From positions 48,258 to 112,257 of the forward strand of contig NZ_GG700631.1 in the NCBI RefSeq assembly GCF_000162875.1: DNA of 64,000 nucleotides. Direction: 5' to 3'. Within the stretch, counting starts at the first letter, position 1. The number at the start of each line of letters is the position of its first letter. The DNA comes from Slackia exigua ATCC 700122 (GTDB lineage: Bacteria > Actinomycetota > Coriobacteriia > Coriobacteriales > Eggerthellaceae). The position numbers and the translations under genes are program-made. This document shows, one piece after another, positions 8,732-17,472 of this stretch. The notes under the pieces are model-generated. The model worked only from the letters and a program-made list of their open reading frames with translations. It did not search any database and was not told the origin of the DNA.

Positions 8732-9334
8732 TTACCCTTGACGCGCGATGACGTATTTCTGCGTCGCTTGCGCAGCCAGCACGTCTCCGACATACGCCGA
8801 GACGTCGGCCACGGCCATACGTGAAGAATCGCGTATGATGCGGACTTCGAGGCGCACCGTGTCGCCGGGATGCACCTGGGCGCGGAACTTCGCTTTATCG
8901 ATGCCGGTCAGAAAGCCGATCGTGCCGGCCCGGCCCCGTCCGGACAGCACGCAGCACGACGCCGCCTGGGCAAGCGCTTCCATGAGAATGACGCCTGGAA
9001 GCACGGGGTGGCTGGGAAAATGGCCGGCAAACAGCGGCAACGCCGGATCGACATCGAGTTCGGCCGTAATCGAGACGCCGGGCTCGCACGCAAGGATGCG
9101 GCTCACCCATATGAACGGATCGCGATGCGGCAGCAGCGCCTCGACGCCTGCGCGGCCGCAGGGAAACGAGACGGCGGGTTCCGAAGCGGGTTCCGAAGCG
9201 GGTTCCGAAGCGGGTTCCGAGCCGGACTCTCGAGACGCGGTGCGTTCGCGAGCCTCGACGCGCACCGAGGATTCGGCGGGCGCACCCTTCGCCTCCCGAT
9301 CCGGCATTTCATCTCTCAAGCGGTTCTCTTCCAT
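8732..9334 (-). CDS. fabZ: 3-hydroxyacyl-ACP dehydratase FabZ with SEPA-repeat N-terminal extension
   Basis: FabZ removes water from 3-hydroxyacyl-ACP in the elongation cycle. The hot-dog domain has the catalytic His in AGHFPSHPVLPGV (His105) and the partner Glu119 in LMEALAQ. The start at 9334 follows AAGGAGG; an ATG at 9358 overlaps the fabF stop but has a poorer ribosome site. At 200 residues the protein is longer than the usual 140-150, because residues 1-60 form a disordered, charged leader with four SEPA units at 39-54 (12-bp DNA repeats at about 9175-9222). The function of the leader is unknown. The gene lies between fabF and accDA in the same operon. Confidence 0.93.
   Translation of the reverse strand: MEENRLRDEMPDREAKGAPAESSVRVEARERTASRESGSEPASEPASEPASEPAVSFPCGRAGVEALLPHRDPFIWVSRILACEPGVSITAELDVDPALPLFAGHFPSHPVLPGVILMEALAQAASCCVLSGRGRAGTIGFLTGIDKAKFRAQVHPGDTVRLEVRIIRDSSRMAVADVSAYVGDVLAAQATQKYVIARQG
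9175..9222 (-). repeat. 12-bp tandem repeat encoding SEPA units in FabZ
   Basis: Four head-to-tail copies of a CGGGTTCCGAAG-like unit (plus strand) encode Ser-Glu-Pro-Ala four times. Copies are identical or nearly so, so the number may change by slippage without breaking the frame. Confidence 0.85.
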
Positions 9335-9354
9335 CGATAGGCCTCCTTGACCGG

Positions 9355-10704
9355 TCATGCAACGTACGGAGACAGGGCCAAGGTGGCGTTATGCCCGCCG
9401 AAGCCGAGCGAATTCGAAAGCGCGACCTTTTGGCGATAGCCCGTGACCGGCGCATTCGACACGCGCACAGGACATGCGGGGTCGGCGTCGCAAAAGCCGG
9501 CCGTCGGCGGCACGACGTCGTGCTCGAGCGCGCACGCCATGACGACGGCTTCGACGGCGCCCGTGCCACCGAGCATATGCCCCAGCGCGCCCTTGACCGA
9601 CATGACGGGGATCTCGGACGCGCGATCGCCCGCCAGCAGGCAGAGCGCCGTCGCCTCGGTCAGATCGTTCGCATGGGTCGACGTGCCGTGCGCGTTCAGA
9701 TGACCCAGATCCTCGATGCCGAACCCGCCCTCGGCGAGCGCCTGGGCCATCGAACGGGCAACGCCTTCGCCCGAAGGGTCGGGAGCCGTCATGTGGTGGG
9801 CATCGCCCGTCGAACCGAAGCCCGTGACCTCGCAGACGATCCGCGCCCCGCGCGCGCGGGCATGATCGAGGTCTTCGAGGACCAGGGCACCGGCGCCTTC
9901 GCCGGGCACGAAGCCCGAGCGGTTCGCATCGAAGGGACGCGAAGCGATGCGCGGGTCGGTCTCCTTGGTGATGGCCCCGAGGTTCATGAAGCCCGCAAGC
10001 GCCATCGGCGCGATGGATTCCTCGGAACCGCCTGCCAGGACCATGTCGGCGCGACCGGACTGGATCAGGCGAAACGCGTCGCCTATGTTATGGGTGCCGG
10101 TCGCGCACGCCGTCACCGTGGATGTGCAGGAACCGCGCAGGCCGTAGCGGATGGACAGGTGCCCGGCGGCCATATTCTCGATCATAATGGGGATGAACAG
10201 GGGGTTCACCTTGCGTGCACCCTGTTCGGCAAGCACGGCCGACTGCTCTTGGAAGATATGCAGGCCGCCGATGCCGCTGCCGAACGTGCAGGCGAAGCGC
10301 GTCAGGTCCTCGGCCTCGAGGTCGATCCCCGATGCCGCCATGGCCTCGTCCGCGGCGATGATCGCATACTGGACGAAGGGCGCGAGCCGGCGCGCCTCCT
10401 TCTTGGAAAATCCCGCCTCGATCGGGTCGTAGCCGGGGATGCGCCCGGCGACGGCGACACGGTATTCCTCGGCCATATCGCTCGGAAGCGCGGTGATGGC
10501 GGTTTCGCCCGACATCACGCGATCCCAAAGGGCATCGACGCCGAATCCTGCAGGAGAGACGGCTCCCATACCGGTCACGACCACGCGACGGGGATTCGTC
10601 AGATGGCGCGCGATGGATTCCTGGTCGCGCCGCGCACGGGCCATGATCTCGGCGCCGCTTGCGGCGTTCGGCGCCTCGGAGGCGGGAATGTTCGTTTCGC
10701 TCAT
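9355..10704 (-). CDS. fabF: Beta-ketoacyl-ACP synthase II FabF
   Basis: FabF condenses malonyl-ACP with acyl-ACP in each elongation round. The thiolase-fold triad is intact: Cys200 in TVTACATG, His339 in NAHGTST and His376 in KGALGHMLGG, with the C-terminal NSLGFGGHNA loop. I chose the ATG at 10704 (MSETNIPASEAP); a TTG seven codons upstream is also possible, and neither has a strong ribosome site. The N-terminus is about 35 residues longer than usual before RRVVVTGMGAVSPAG. The stop overlaps the alternative fabZ start. With fabH missing here, initiation must use an enzyme encoded elsewhere. Confidence 0.95.
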   Translation of the reverse strand: MSETNIPASEAPNAASGAEIMARARRDQESIARHLTNPRRVVVTGMGAVSPAGFGVDALWDRVMSGETAITALPSDMAEEYRVAVAGRIPGYDPIEAGFSKKEARRLAPFVQYAIIAADEAMAASGIDLEAEDLTRFACTFGSGIGGLHIFQEQSAVLAEQGARKVNPLFIPIMIENMAAGHLSIRYGLRGSCTSTVTACATGTHNIGDAFRLIQSGRADMVLAGGSEESIAPMALAGFMNLGAITKETDPRIASRPFDANRSGFVPGEGAGALVLEDLDHARARGARIVCEVTGFGSTGDAHHMTAPDPSGEGVARSMAQALAEGGFGIEDLGHLNAHGTSTHANDLTEATALCLLAGDRASEIPVMSVKGALGHMLGGTGAVEAVVMACALEHDVVPPTAGFCDADPACPVRVSNAPVTGYRQKVALSNSLGFGGHNATLALSPYVA

Positions 10705-10760
10705 GGGCGATTCTCTTTCTCTCAAAGAAGGACGTTCGATGGAAACGTTCGATGGAAACG

Positions 10761-11582
10761 CTAGACTGCCATGCCGCCATCCACACGAATGACCTGGCCG
10801 GTTATGTATCCCGCCGCCTCGCTTGCAAGGAAGGCGACCGCGGCCGCGACATCCTCGGGACGGCCGAACGAGCCGAGCGCGATGCGCGAGACCGCGCTTT
10901 CGCGGATCTTCTCGCCCAGATGCGCCGTCATGTCGGTCTCGATGAATCCCGGAGCGACCGCGTTCACCGTCACATGACGGCTTCCCAGCTCTTTGGCCAG
11001 GCTTTTCGTCATGCCGATGACGCCGGCTTTGGACGCGGCGTAGTTGATCTGCCCGGCGTTTCCCGCAATCCCCACGACGCTCGACACGTTGACGATGCGC
11101 CCCGAACGTTGACGTGCCATGATCGGCGCCGCATGGCGCATGCAGTTGAACGCGCCTTTGAGATTGACGTCGACCACGCGGTCGAAATCATCCTCCTTCA
11201 TGCGCATGATCAAACCATCGCGCGTGATGCCGGCGTTGTTGACCAGGACGTCAAGGCGTCCGAAACGGGCGCGCACGGCCTCGACGAGCTCGCGCGCCTC
11301 ATCGAAGCCCGCCACATCGGCAGCGAAAGGCTCGGCCGCGATGCCGTACGCGCCTTCGAGCTCGTCGCAGAGCGCCCGAGCGGCCGCGGCGCTCGAAGCC
11401 CCCGAATGATTGACGGCGACGTTCATGCCCGTTCGCGCCAACGCATGGGCGATCGCCGCTCCGATGCCGCGACTGCCGCCGGTGACGAGAGCCGTCGCGC
11501 CCGACGTTTCGCCGTGACCGCGCGATGCGGCGGGCGTGGGCGCGCCTGCAGGGGCCGAGCGGACATTCAGCGTCTCTTCCAT
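10761..11582 (-). CDS. fabG: 3-oxoacyl-ACP reductase FabG
   Basis: This NADPH-dependent short-chain dehydrogenase reduces 3-oxoacyl-ACP to the 3-hydroxy form. It has the cofactor motif TGGSRGIG (residues 34-41), the NNAG motif and the catalytic triad Ser168, Tyr181 and Lys185 (INYAASKAG). The C-terminal DGGMAV is typical. The start at 11582 has GAGGAAGGAAG upstream; the open frame extends further but only as noncoding sequence overlapping fabD. A 28-residue Ala/Pro-rich leader precedes the Rossmann fold, in keeping with the N-terminal leaders on FabF and FabZ in this operon. Confidence 0.95.
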   Translation of the reverse strand: MEETLNVRSAPAGAPTPAASRGHGETSGATALVTGGSRGIGAAIAHALARTGMNVAVNHSGASSAAAARALCDELEGAYGIAAEPFAADVAGFDEARELVEAVRARFGRLDVLVNNAGITRDGLIMRMKEDDFDRVVDVNLKGAFNCMRHAAPIMARQRSGRIVNVSSVVGIAGNAGQINYAASKAGVIGMTKSLAKELGSRHVTVNAVAPGFIETDMTAHLGEKIRESAVSRIALGSFGRPEDVAAAVAFLASEAAGYITGQVIRVDGGMAV

Positions 11583-11605
11583 GGATGCTTCCTTCCTCGC
11601 GTCGC

Positions 11606-12514
11606 TCACGCCACGAAGGCGTCGAGTTCGTCCCGCGTGCCCATGCGTTCGCGCATGAGCGTTGCGTCTATACGTTTCACCAGGTTGAACAACACACCGC
11701 CGAAGCCTGCTTCGATAAAGCGCGTCTGGCCGCGCGCTCTGAGCGTGCGGATGCCGTCGTCGAAGCGCACCGGAGAGACCAGATGGCGGGAAAGCCGATC
11801 GGCCGCCTCGCCGGCGACGAAAGGGGTCGCATCGGTGTTGCATATGACGGGGAAACGCGGCTCGGCGAAGGACGTTTTCTCGCACCAGGCACGCAGCTCA
11901 TCGGCCGCCTGAGCCATGAGCGGGCTGTGAAATGCGCCCGCGGTGTTGAGCCGTCGCGCACGCATGCCGAACTCCCGCACCCGCGCCTCGGCCCGGCCTA
12001 TGGCCGCCGCGTCGCCCGAAACGACGATCTGGCCCGGACAGTTGTAGTTTGCAGGCACAAGCACGCCGTCTTCCGAGCAGGCGGCGCAGAGGGCACGAAC
12101 CGCCTGTTCATCGGCACCGATAAGCGCGAGCATGGCGCCCGGCTGCGCCGCGCATGCGCGCGCCATGGCATCCGCGCGCACTTTCAAGAGAGAGAACGTC
12201 TGCTCAAGCGACAGCGCATCCGCAAGGCAAAGCGCGCTTATCTGGCCGAGCGAGAATCCGATGGCGCCTGCGACGTCGAGCCCACGCGCCATAAGGGCGC
12301 GTCCGACGCCGACGGACAGGGCGACGGTCGCCGCCTGGGATGCGCGCGCCTCGTCGATGCGTGCGGCATCGTCGCCCTGCACGACGGCCGCGAGGTCGAG
12401 GTCGAACGCGTCGGAGGCGCAGGCGAAAGCCTCCTTCACTTCGGGCTCGTCGAGCAAGTCGGCTCCCATGCCCGGCTTCTGGGCCCCTTGGCCCGAACAC
12501 ATGATCGCTGCCAC
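11606..12514 (-). CDS. fabD: Malonyl-CoA:ACP transacylase FabD with altered nucleophile motif
   Basis: FabD loads malonyl onto ACP. The likely start is the GTG at 12514, which gives MAAIMCSGQGAQKPGMG, matches family starts, and lies 13 bases past the fabK stop with an AGGGGG site. ATGs at 12553 and 12586 would overlap fabK. The catalytic Ser88 sits in GFSLGQ, where nearly all family members have GHSLG, so the His before the nucleophile is replaced by Phe. The second catalytic residue, His196 in GAFHSPLM, is kept. The ferredoxin-like small subdomain (PGAMLALIG to GQIVVSG) is present. Length of 302 residues is normal. Confidence 0.93.
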   Translation of the reverse strand: MAAIMCSGQGAQKPGMGADLLDEPEVKEAFACASDAFDLDLAAVVQGDDAARIDEARASQAATVALSVGVGRALMARGLDVAGAIGFSLGQISALCLADALSLEQTFSLLKVRADAMARACAAQPGAMLALIGADEQAVRALCAACSEDGVLVPANYNCPGQIVVSGDAAAIGRAEARVREFGMRARRLNTAGAFHSPLMAQAADELRAWCEKTSFAEPRFPVICNTDATPFVAGEAADRLSRHLVSPVRFDDGIRTLRARGQTRFIEAGFGGVLFNLVKRIDATLMRERMGTRDELDAFVA

Positions 12515-12527
12515 TTCTCGCCGCCCC

Positions 12528-13499
12528 CTATCCGCGCCATGAGCGCGTCGCATTGCGTTCCAGACGGGTGCCGAGCGCGCACGCACCCCATGCTTCGCAT
12601 CCCGCCATCAGGTCATCCATGATCGCCGCGGCGCTCTGCCGCGCCTTCACCAGACAGGCCGACTGCCCAGCCATCATCGATCCATCGTCGACATCGCCGT
12701 CCACGGCGCGCTTGAGCGATCCCGCAAGGCGAAGCTCGACGTCGGCATCGGTCGCAGCGCGATCGAGCTCGAGCGCACGCACCTCGCGCGCCCACCGGTT
12801 CTTGAGCTGGCGCACAGGATGGCCTCCCCCGCGACCGGTCACGATCGTGTCCGAATCCTTCGCCGCGAGGACGCGGTCCTTGTAGGCATCTGCGACGAGG
12901 CATTCCTCGGCGCAGAGGAACCGAGTCGCGACCTGCACCCCTTCGGCTCCGAGCGCGAAGGCGGCGACCATGCCGCGGCCGTCCGCGATGCCGCCCGCCG
13001 CGATGACGGGAATGGATACGGCCTCGCAAACCGCAGGCGTGAGCACCATGGTCGTAAGCTCGCCGATATGCCCGCCGGCCTCGCAGCCTTCGGCCACGAC
13101 GGCATCGGCGCCCAGACGCTCCATGCGCCGCGCGAGCGCGCACGAGGCCACCACGGGAATCACTTTGATGCCGGCCTCGTGCCACATGCCCATATAGGCA
13201 GACGGGCTGCCGGCGCCCGTCGTGACCACGGGAACCTCCATGTCGCAGACCAGGCGCGCCACGTCGTCGGCATGCGGATCCATGAGCATCACGTTCACGC
13301 CGAAAGGACGCTTAGTCAGGGTCCGCGCGAGCTCGATCTGCGCACGCACCCAATCGAGAGGCGCGCCGCCGCAGGCGATGATGCCGAGCCCGCCCGCGTT
13401 GCTGACCGCCGCGGCCAAGCGGGCGTCGGCGATACGGGCCATGGCTCCTTGGACGATCGGTCGTTCGATGCCGAGAAGCTCGGTCACGCGCGTACGCAT
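12528..13499 (-). CDS. fabK: FMN-dependent enoyl-ACP reductase II FabK
   Basis: FabK reduces trans-2-enoyl-ACP, the last step of each elongation cycle, and belongs to the nitronate monooxygenase-like TIM-barrel family. Recognisable parts are the start (RVTELLGIERPIVQGAMARIA), the AEGCEAGGHIGE loop and PVIAAGGIADGRGMVAAFALGAEGVQVATRFL, which binds FMN phosphate. The start at 13499 has AGGAGG. Organisms with FabK in place of FabI are typically resistant to triclosan; that is family knowledge, not shown here. It lies directly after acpP. Confidence 0.94.
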   Translation of the reverse strand: MRTRVTELLGIERPIVQGAMARIADARLAAAVSNAGGLGIIACGGAPLDWVRAQIELARTLTKRPFGVNVMLMDPHADDVARLVCDMEVPVVTTGAGSPSAYMGMWHEAGIKVIPVVASCALARRMERLGADAVVAEGCEAGGHIGELTTMVLTPAVCEAVSIPVIAAGGIADGRGMVAAFALGAEGVQVATRFLCAEECLVADAYKDRVLAAKDSDTIVTGRGGGHPVRQLKNRWAREVRALELDRAATDADVELRLAGSLKRAVDGDVDDGSMMAGQSACLVKARQSAAAIMDDLMAGCEAWGACALGTRLERNATRSWRG

Positions 13500-13511
13500 C
13501 GCATGAGCCTC

Positions 13512-13736
13512 CTACGCGTTCAAGCCGTCGATGTAGCCGACCAGCTGGCCGACCGTATCGATGCCGTCAGGCTCGCCGAACTCGATGCCGAGCTCGTCTT
13601 CGATGGCGCAGACGACCTCGGTCATGTCCAGGGAATCGATGCCGAGCGCATCGAGCGTGGCATCTTCGGTCACCTTCTCGGGATCGATGTCGAGGGTGTC
13701 GCTGAAAACGGTCTTGAGAGTGTCGAGAGTGGCCAT
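13512..13736 (-). CDS. acpP: Acyl carrier protein
   Basis: A 74-residue acidic four-helix protein that carries growing acyl chains on a phosphopantetheine arm. The attachment serine is Ser35 in GIDSLDMTE. A strong GAAAGGAGG site precedes the ATG. It is the first structural gene of the fatty-acid cluster after the MarR-type regulator, an order (fabT, acpP, fabK, fabD, fabG, fabF) also seen in lactic acid bacteria, where fabH lies between fabT and acpP. Here fabH is absent. Confidence 0.96.
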   Translation of the reverse strand: MATLDTLKTVFSDTLDIDPEKVTEDATLDALGIDSLDMTEVVCAIEDELGIEFGEPDGIDTVGQLVGYIDGLNA

Positions 13737-13969
13737 GAAGGCCTCCTTTCATGATTTTGAAGACATGCGCATCCAAGCCTCGGCGCACGGCGGGATTCAG
13801 GCTGCGGCCGGGCGGTGGATGGATGCGGTTTCGGTGCTGCAGTTCGGTGCTGCAGCTCTATGGGGAACGGAAACGAGATCGTGCAGAACGCTGGGGCCGG
13901 GCAACGCGCCAAGCGGCGCGGGTTTCGAAGACACGCATCGGACGGCGCACGTCCTTCATGGGCGAAACG
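13737..13969 (-). promoter_or_regulatory. Leader region between regulator and acpP
   Basis: These 233 bases hold no convincing gene. They include a direct repeat TTCGGTGCTGCAG occurring twice in tandem at about 13828-13853. Near 13750 there is a CATG-flanked, AT-richer stretch close to the acpP ribosome site. This is the natural place for an operator of the MarR-type regulator, but no clear -35/-10 pair was found. Confidence 0.35.
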
Positions 13970-14485
13970 CTAGCAGGCGACGTCCGCAGCATCGACGCGG
14001 TGCGCTGCCGGAGCGGTGCGCAGCATCTCGTTCTCCTTGTCGAAGAATTCCTTGATGCGGCGGACCGAGCGCAGAAGCGCGGCTTCCTCGTCGGCGTCCA
14101 TGCCGTCGAGAATGGAATCGATCATCCGCGCATGGAACAGATCGTGCGCGCGCACGGCCTTGCGGCCGCTCTTCGTGAGGTGCAGCAGCACCTTGCGACG
14201 ATCCTCCTGACTCGGAACGCGCTCGACGTATCCCTTGCGCACCAGCCTATTCACGGCTGCGGTGACGGTCGCCGCCGTCACGCTCAGGCGCTGGGCGACC
14301 ACGGTCACGGGCGTCTTGTCGTACATGCCGACCGCAACGAGGGTATGCAGCTCGGACATCGTGAGACCCGCCGTCAGCCGAAGCTCGATCGAACGTTCCT
14401 CGATGCTCATGATGGAATTGAAGGTCGAGGTGAGAAGATCATTGACAAGCGCTCGATGCTCCTGCTCAGCCGTACGTGGTTCCAT
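13970..14485 (-). CDS. MarR-family regulator, probable FabT-like controller of fatty-acid synthesis
   Basis: A 171-residue winged helix regulator. The start at 14485 (MEPRTAEQEHRALVNDLL) is preferred over the longer open frame, whose N-terminal part is arginine-rich and unlike the family. The HTH is at about residues 50-75 (MYDKTPVTVVAQRLSVTAATVTAAVNRLVRKGYVER), followed by the wing with PSQEDRRKVLLHLT. Its place between degV and acpP is the place of fabT in Firmicutes, so it probably represses or tunes the downstream fab genes with acyl-ACP as corepressor. That role is inference from position and family. Confidence 0.85.
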   Translation of the reverse strand: MEPRTAEQEHRALVNDLLTSTFNSIMSIEERSIELRLTAGLTMSELHTLVAVGMYDKTPVTVVAQRLSVTAATVTAAVNRLVRKGYVERVPSQEDRRKVLLHLTKSGRKAVRAHDLFHARMIDSILDGMDADEEAALLRSVRRIKEFFDKENEMLRTAPAAHRVDAADVAC

Positions 14486-14564
14486 CTCGTTGCCAGCCCT
14501 TCCGATCGACGTCGCTGCGCGCGCCCGTTGCGCCCGCAAAGCGGGAAATGCACGGACGGTCATT

Positions 14565-15416
14565 CTACCAGGCTTTGCATACACCGACGCCCAGAGCCCC
14601 GATGCCGAGGTGCGTCGCCACGGTCGCGCCGCACGAGGCGCAGCCCGCATCCACGAAGGCGATGCCTGCATCCGCGAGCTCCCGTCTCACGCGTTCCACT
14701 CCGTCGGGATTGCGCGTATGGCAGAAGCGCACGATCTGCGTGCCTTCCGAGCGCGTGCGTTCGGCGATGAGATCGACGTACCCCTTGACCACCCCCTTCA
14801 TGCCCTTGGCCTTATCGTGGGGCTTAAGGGCGCCGACCTCGTCGAACGCGAAGACGGGCTTCACATTGAGAAGGGATGCCGCGAAAGCGTCGCCCTCGGA
14901 CAGACGTCCGCCCTTGATCAGGTTGTTCAGCTGATCGCAGGCGATGAAGAACCGCACGTTCCCGATGTTTCGTTCGACCTCCGCGCAGGCCTCGTCGAAG
15001 GATGCCCCCGAATCACGCAGGTCGCAGGCGCGACGGAGCACGAGCCCCATGCCTGCGCTCGCGCTATGCGTGTCGATGACACGCACCTCGATGCCGGCAT
15101 CCGCGGCGGCCAGGCACGCGGACTGGTACGTTCCCGAGAGCACGCTCGCGATGGTGAGCACGACGACCTGACCGTACCCCTCCCTTGCCAGCGTGTCGAA
15201 CGCTTCCGCGAACTCATGGGGCGAAGGCTGGGACGTCTTGGGCAGATGCTCGGCGGCGAGCATGCGGTCGTAGAAATCCTCGGTGGAGATCTCGGTCTGG
15301 TCGCGCAGCACCTCCCCATCGATCTCGATGTTCAAAGGAGCGAGGACCACCTGGCGTGCGGCGCATTCTTCCAGCGTCCAGTCGACGGTCGAATCGCTCA
15401 TGATGGCAAAGCCCAT
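14565..15416 (-). CDS. DegV family fatty-acid-binding protein
   Basis: DegV proteins bind a single fatty acid; the FakB members present it to FakA kinase so that exogenous fatty acids enter phospholipid synthesis. The 283-residue protein has the N-terminal IMSDSTVDW motif, then TSQPSPHEF, and later TIASVLSGTYQSA and IDTHSASAGMGL, all diagnostic for the family. The start at 15416 has AAGAGG upstream. Its stop lies 79 bases before the MarR-type regulator on the same strand, so it may be the first gene of the fatty-acid operon. No fakA-like gene is visible here. Confidence 0.92.
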   Translation of the reverse strand: MGFAIMSDSTVDWTLEECAARQVVLAPLNIEIDGEVLRDQTEISTEDFYDRMLAAEHLPKTSQPSPHEFAEAFDTLAREGYGQVVVLTIASVLSGTYQSACLAAADAGIEVRVIDTHSASAGMGLVLRRACDLRDSGASFDEACAEVERNIGNVRFFIACDQLNNLIKGGRLSEGDAFAASLLNVKPVFAFDEVGALKPHDKAKGMKGVVKGYVDLIAERTRSEGTQIVRFCHTRNPDGVERVRRELADAGIAFVDAGCASCGATVATHLGIGALGVGVCKAW

Positions 15417-15862
15417 AGAGCCTCTTTCTTACGTATCTGCGATGCATTCGAAGCGGTGTTTCCGGCGCCCCCATCGGGGTTGCACCGTATTCGCCGGATC
15501 GATGCGCTTCGCCGGACTCGTTTGCAACCGATCCCGATAGCCGCATCGCGCAATCATTTTTATTTGATTATTAAATATTTATACTGTCTAAACAATTAGG
15601 AATACTAGCATCGAACGAGAATCGCGCAAGCGAAGGATTCGTGAATATGGACGTTCCTTGGAGCGCACGCGTGCGGGATGACGAGCTCTGCCAGAACCGT
15701 AGCGTAATCCGATGCGGCTGGAGCACGGGCGTGCGGGAATGGCGAAGAAAGCCTTACACCGTTCGCCGAATCGCTCGATTCGGCGATTTCGACGGTCGTC
15801 AGAGAAACGCACTTGAAATACTATGTGTCCGTCCGTTTTTTCGCCAAAAGGAGGCTGGATCC
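15417..15862. promoter_or_regulatory. Divergent intergenic region with AT-rich promoter core
   Basis: This gap separates degV (minus) from the GntP permease (plus). An AT-rich core at about 15555-15600 stands out from the high-GC background. On the minus strand, TTGTTT and AATAAT are spaced by 17 bases; on the plus strand, TTTTTA and TATACT are also spaced by 17. Both are candidate promoters. The permease leader would then be about 260 bases long. I see no gene in it. Confidence 0.45.
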
Positions 15863-17257
15863 ATGACAGGTATACCGCTCATCATCGCGTTCGTCTGCGC
15901 GATCGTATTGATGATCGTGATGATTTCGAAGCTTAAGATCCACCCATTCATCTCGATCATGCTGGTATCGCTGGCGCTCGGCCTCGTGGGAGGCATCCCG
16001 CTCGTCAACGCCACCGCCGAAGACGGCACCGCCATCAACGGCATCGCCACGGTTATCGGGCAGGGCTTCTCCGGAACCTTCACAAGCATCGGCATCGTCA
16101 TCATCCTGGGCGCGCTCGTCGGCGCCATCCTCGAGGCGACGGGCGGCGCGTTCAAGCTCGCCGACATGGTCATCAAGCTCGTGGGCGAGAAGCACCCCGA
16201 GATCGCGATGGCGATCATGGGCTGGGTCGTGTCCATCCCCGTGTTCTGCGACTCGGGCTTCGTCATCCTGAACCCCATCCGCAAGGCCATCGTCCAGCGC
16301 ACCGCCGCATCGAGCGTCATGCTCACGGTCGCGCTTTCGGCAGGCCTGTTCATCTCTCATAATCTGGTTCCGCCCACGCCCGGCCCCATCGCCGCGGCAG
16401 GTGCCCTCGGCCTTGAGGACAACCTGCTGCTGGTCATCGGCATCGGCATCCTCGTGTCGATCCTCCCGCTCATCGCGGGAATCGCCTACGCACGCTATAT
16501 CGGCGCGCGCGTGAAAGCCAAGGACGAGACCGACCCCGAGCTCGCGCATGAGCTGTACGAGCAGATCATGAAGGAAGTCGGCAAGCTTCCGAGCGGCCTT
16601 TCCACGCTGGCCCCGATCATCGTCCCCATCCTGCTCATGGCCCTGGGCTCGATCGCCAACATGGCCGGCTGGACCGGCATGCTCAAGAGCCTCTGCACGT
16701 TCTTCGGCACGCCGATCATCGCCCTGTCCATCGGCGTCGTCTTCGCCGTGCTCACGCTTTCCCAGATGCATAAGCTCGATTCATTCTACGATCTGGTTCA
16801 GGATACGCTCAAGACGGTCGGTCCCATCCTGTTCATCACCGCTGCCGGCGGCGTGCTGGGCAAGGTCATCGCAAGCACCGATATGGTCCAGTTCATCAGC
16901 GACCACGCCAACGCGTTCGATGCGCTCGGCATCTTCTTCCCGTTCCTGCTGGCCGCCATCCTGAAGACCGCCCAAGGTTCTTCCACCGTCGCCATCACGA
17001 CGACCGCCGGCATCCTCGGCCCCTTGATGGCGACCCTCGGCTACACCACCCCGGTCGGCGCCGCGCTCGTCGTCGCCGCCATCGGTTGCGGCGCCATGAC
17101 GGTCTCGCACGCGAACGACTCCTATTTCTGGGTCGTCACGAGCTTCGGCGGCATGGAGCCTGAGCAAGGCTACAAGACGCAGTCCGCGGTCACGGGACTC
17201 ATGGGCGTCGCCGGCATCATCGGTGTATTCGTTCTTTCCCTCGTTTTCGGCATCTAG
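15863..17257 (+). CDS. GntP-family gluconate/glycerate-type permease
   Basis: An integral membrane symporter of the GntP family, which imports gluconate and related hydroxy acids. The start at 15863 (MTGIPLIIAFVCAIVLM) has AAAAGGAGG upstream; the frame is open further but without membrane character. About 12-14 membrane helices fill the 464 residues. Family motifs include GFSGTFTSIGIVIILGALVGAILEATGGA, SIPVFCDSGFV, SHNLVPPTPGPIAAA, KTAQGSSTVAITT and SHANDSYFWV. The next gene is glycerate kinase, so the natural substrate may be glycerate or a related acid. That substrate is inference. Confidence 0.93.
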   Translation: MTGIPLIIAFVCAIVLMIVMISKLKIHPFISIMLVSLALGLVGGIPLVNATAEDGTAINGIATVIGQGFSGTFTSIGIVIILGALVGAILEATGGAFKLADMVIKLVGEKHPEIAMAIMGWVVSIPVFCDSGFVILNPIRKAIVQRTAASSVMLTVALSAGLFISHNLVPPTPGPIAAAGALGLEDNLLLVIGIGILVSILPLIAGIAYARYIGARVKAKDETDPELAHELYEQIMKEVGKLPSGLSTLAPIIVPILLMALGSIANMAGWTGMLKSLCTFFGTPIIALSIGVVFAVLTLSQMHKLDSFYDLVQDTLKTVGPILFITAAGGVLGKVIASTDMVQFISDHANAFDALGIFFPFLLAAILKTAQGSSTVAITTTAGILGPLMATLGYTTPVGAALVVAAIGCGAMTVSHANDSYFWVVTSFGGMEPEQGYKTQSAVTGLMGVAGIIGVFVLSLVFGI

Positions 17258-17262
17258 CGTTC

Positions 17263-17292
17263 GGGCCGCGCGCCATGCAGGCCGCGCGGCCC
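17263..17292 (+). terminator. Hairpin after the GntP permease gene
   Basis: Arms GGGCCGCGCG (17263-17272) and CGCGCGGCCC (17283-17292) form a perfect 10-bp stem with a 10-base loop, starting six bases after the stop codon. No T-tract follows, so it may be an attenuator or a rho-assisted site. Confidence 0.5.
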
Positions 17293-17472
17293 ATGTAGGC
17301 CACACGCGTCATACGGCTGTCGCCGTCCACGCCGGCCGCCGTATCGGACTCGAGCATTTTGAATCTCGATGCTGCGCGGCGCGGATCGTTCGAACCGTAC
17401 GGATTCGCACGGGTTCTCGCATTCGATTGTCACGGACTCACCCTCTAGGATAGGAATCGCACGAGGTCAGGC

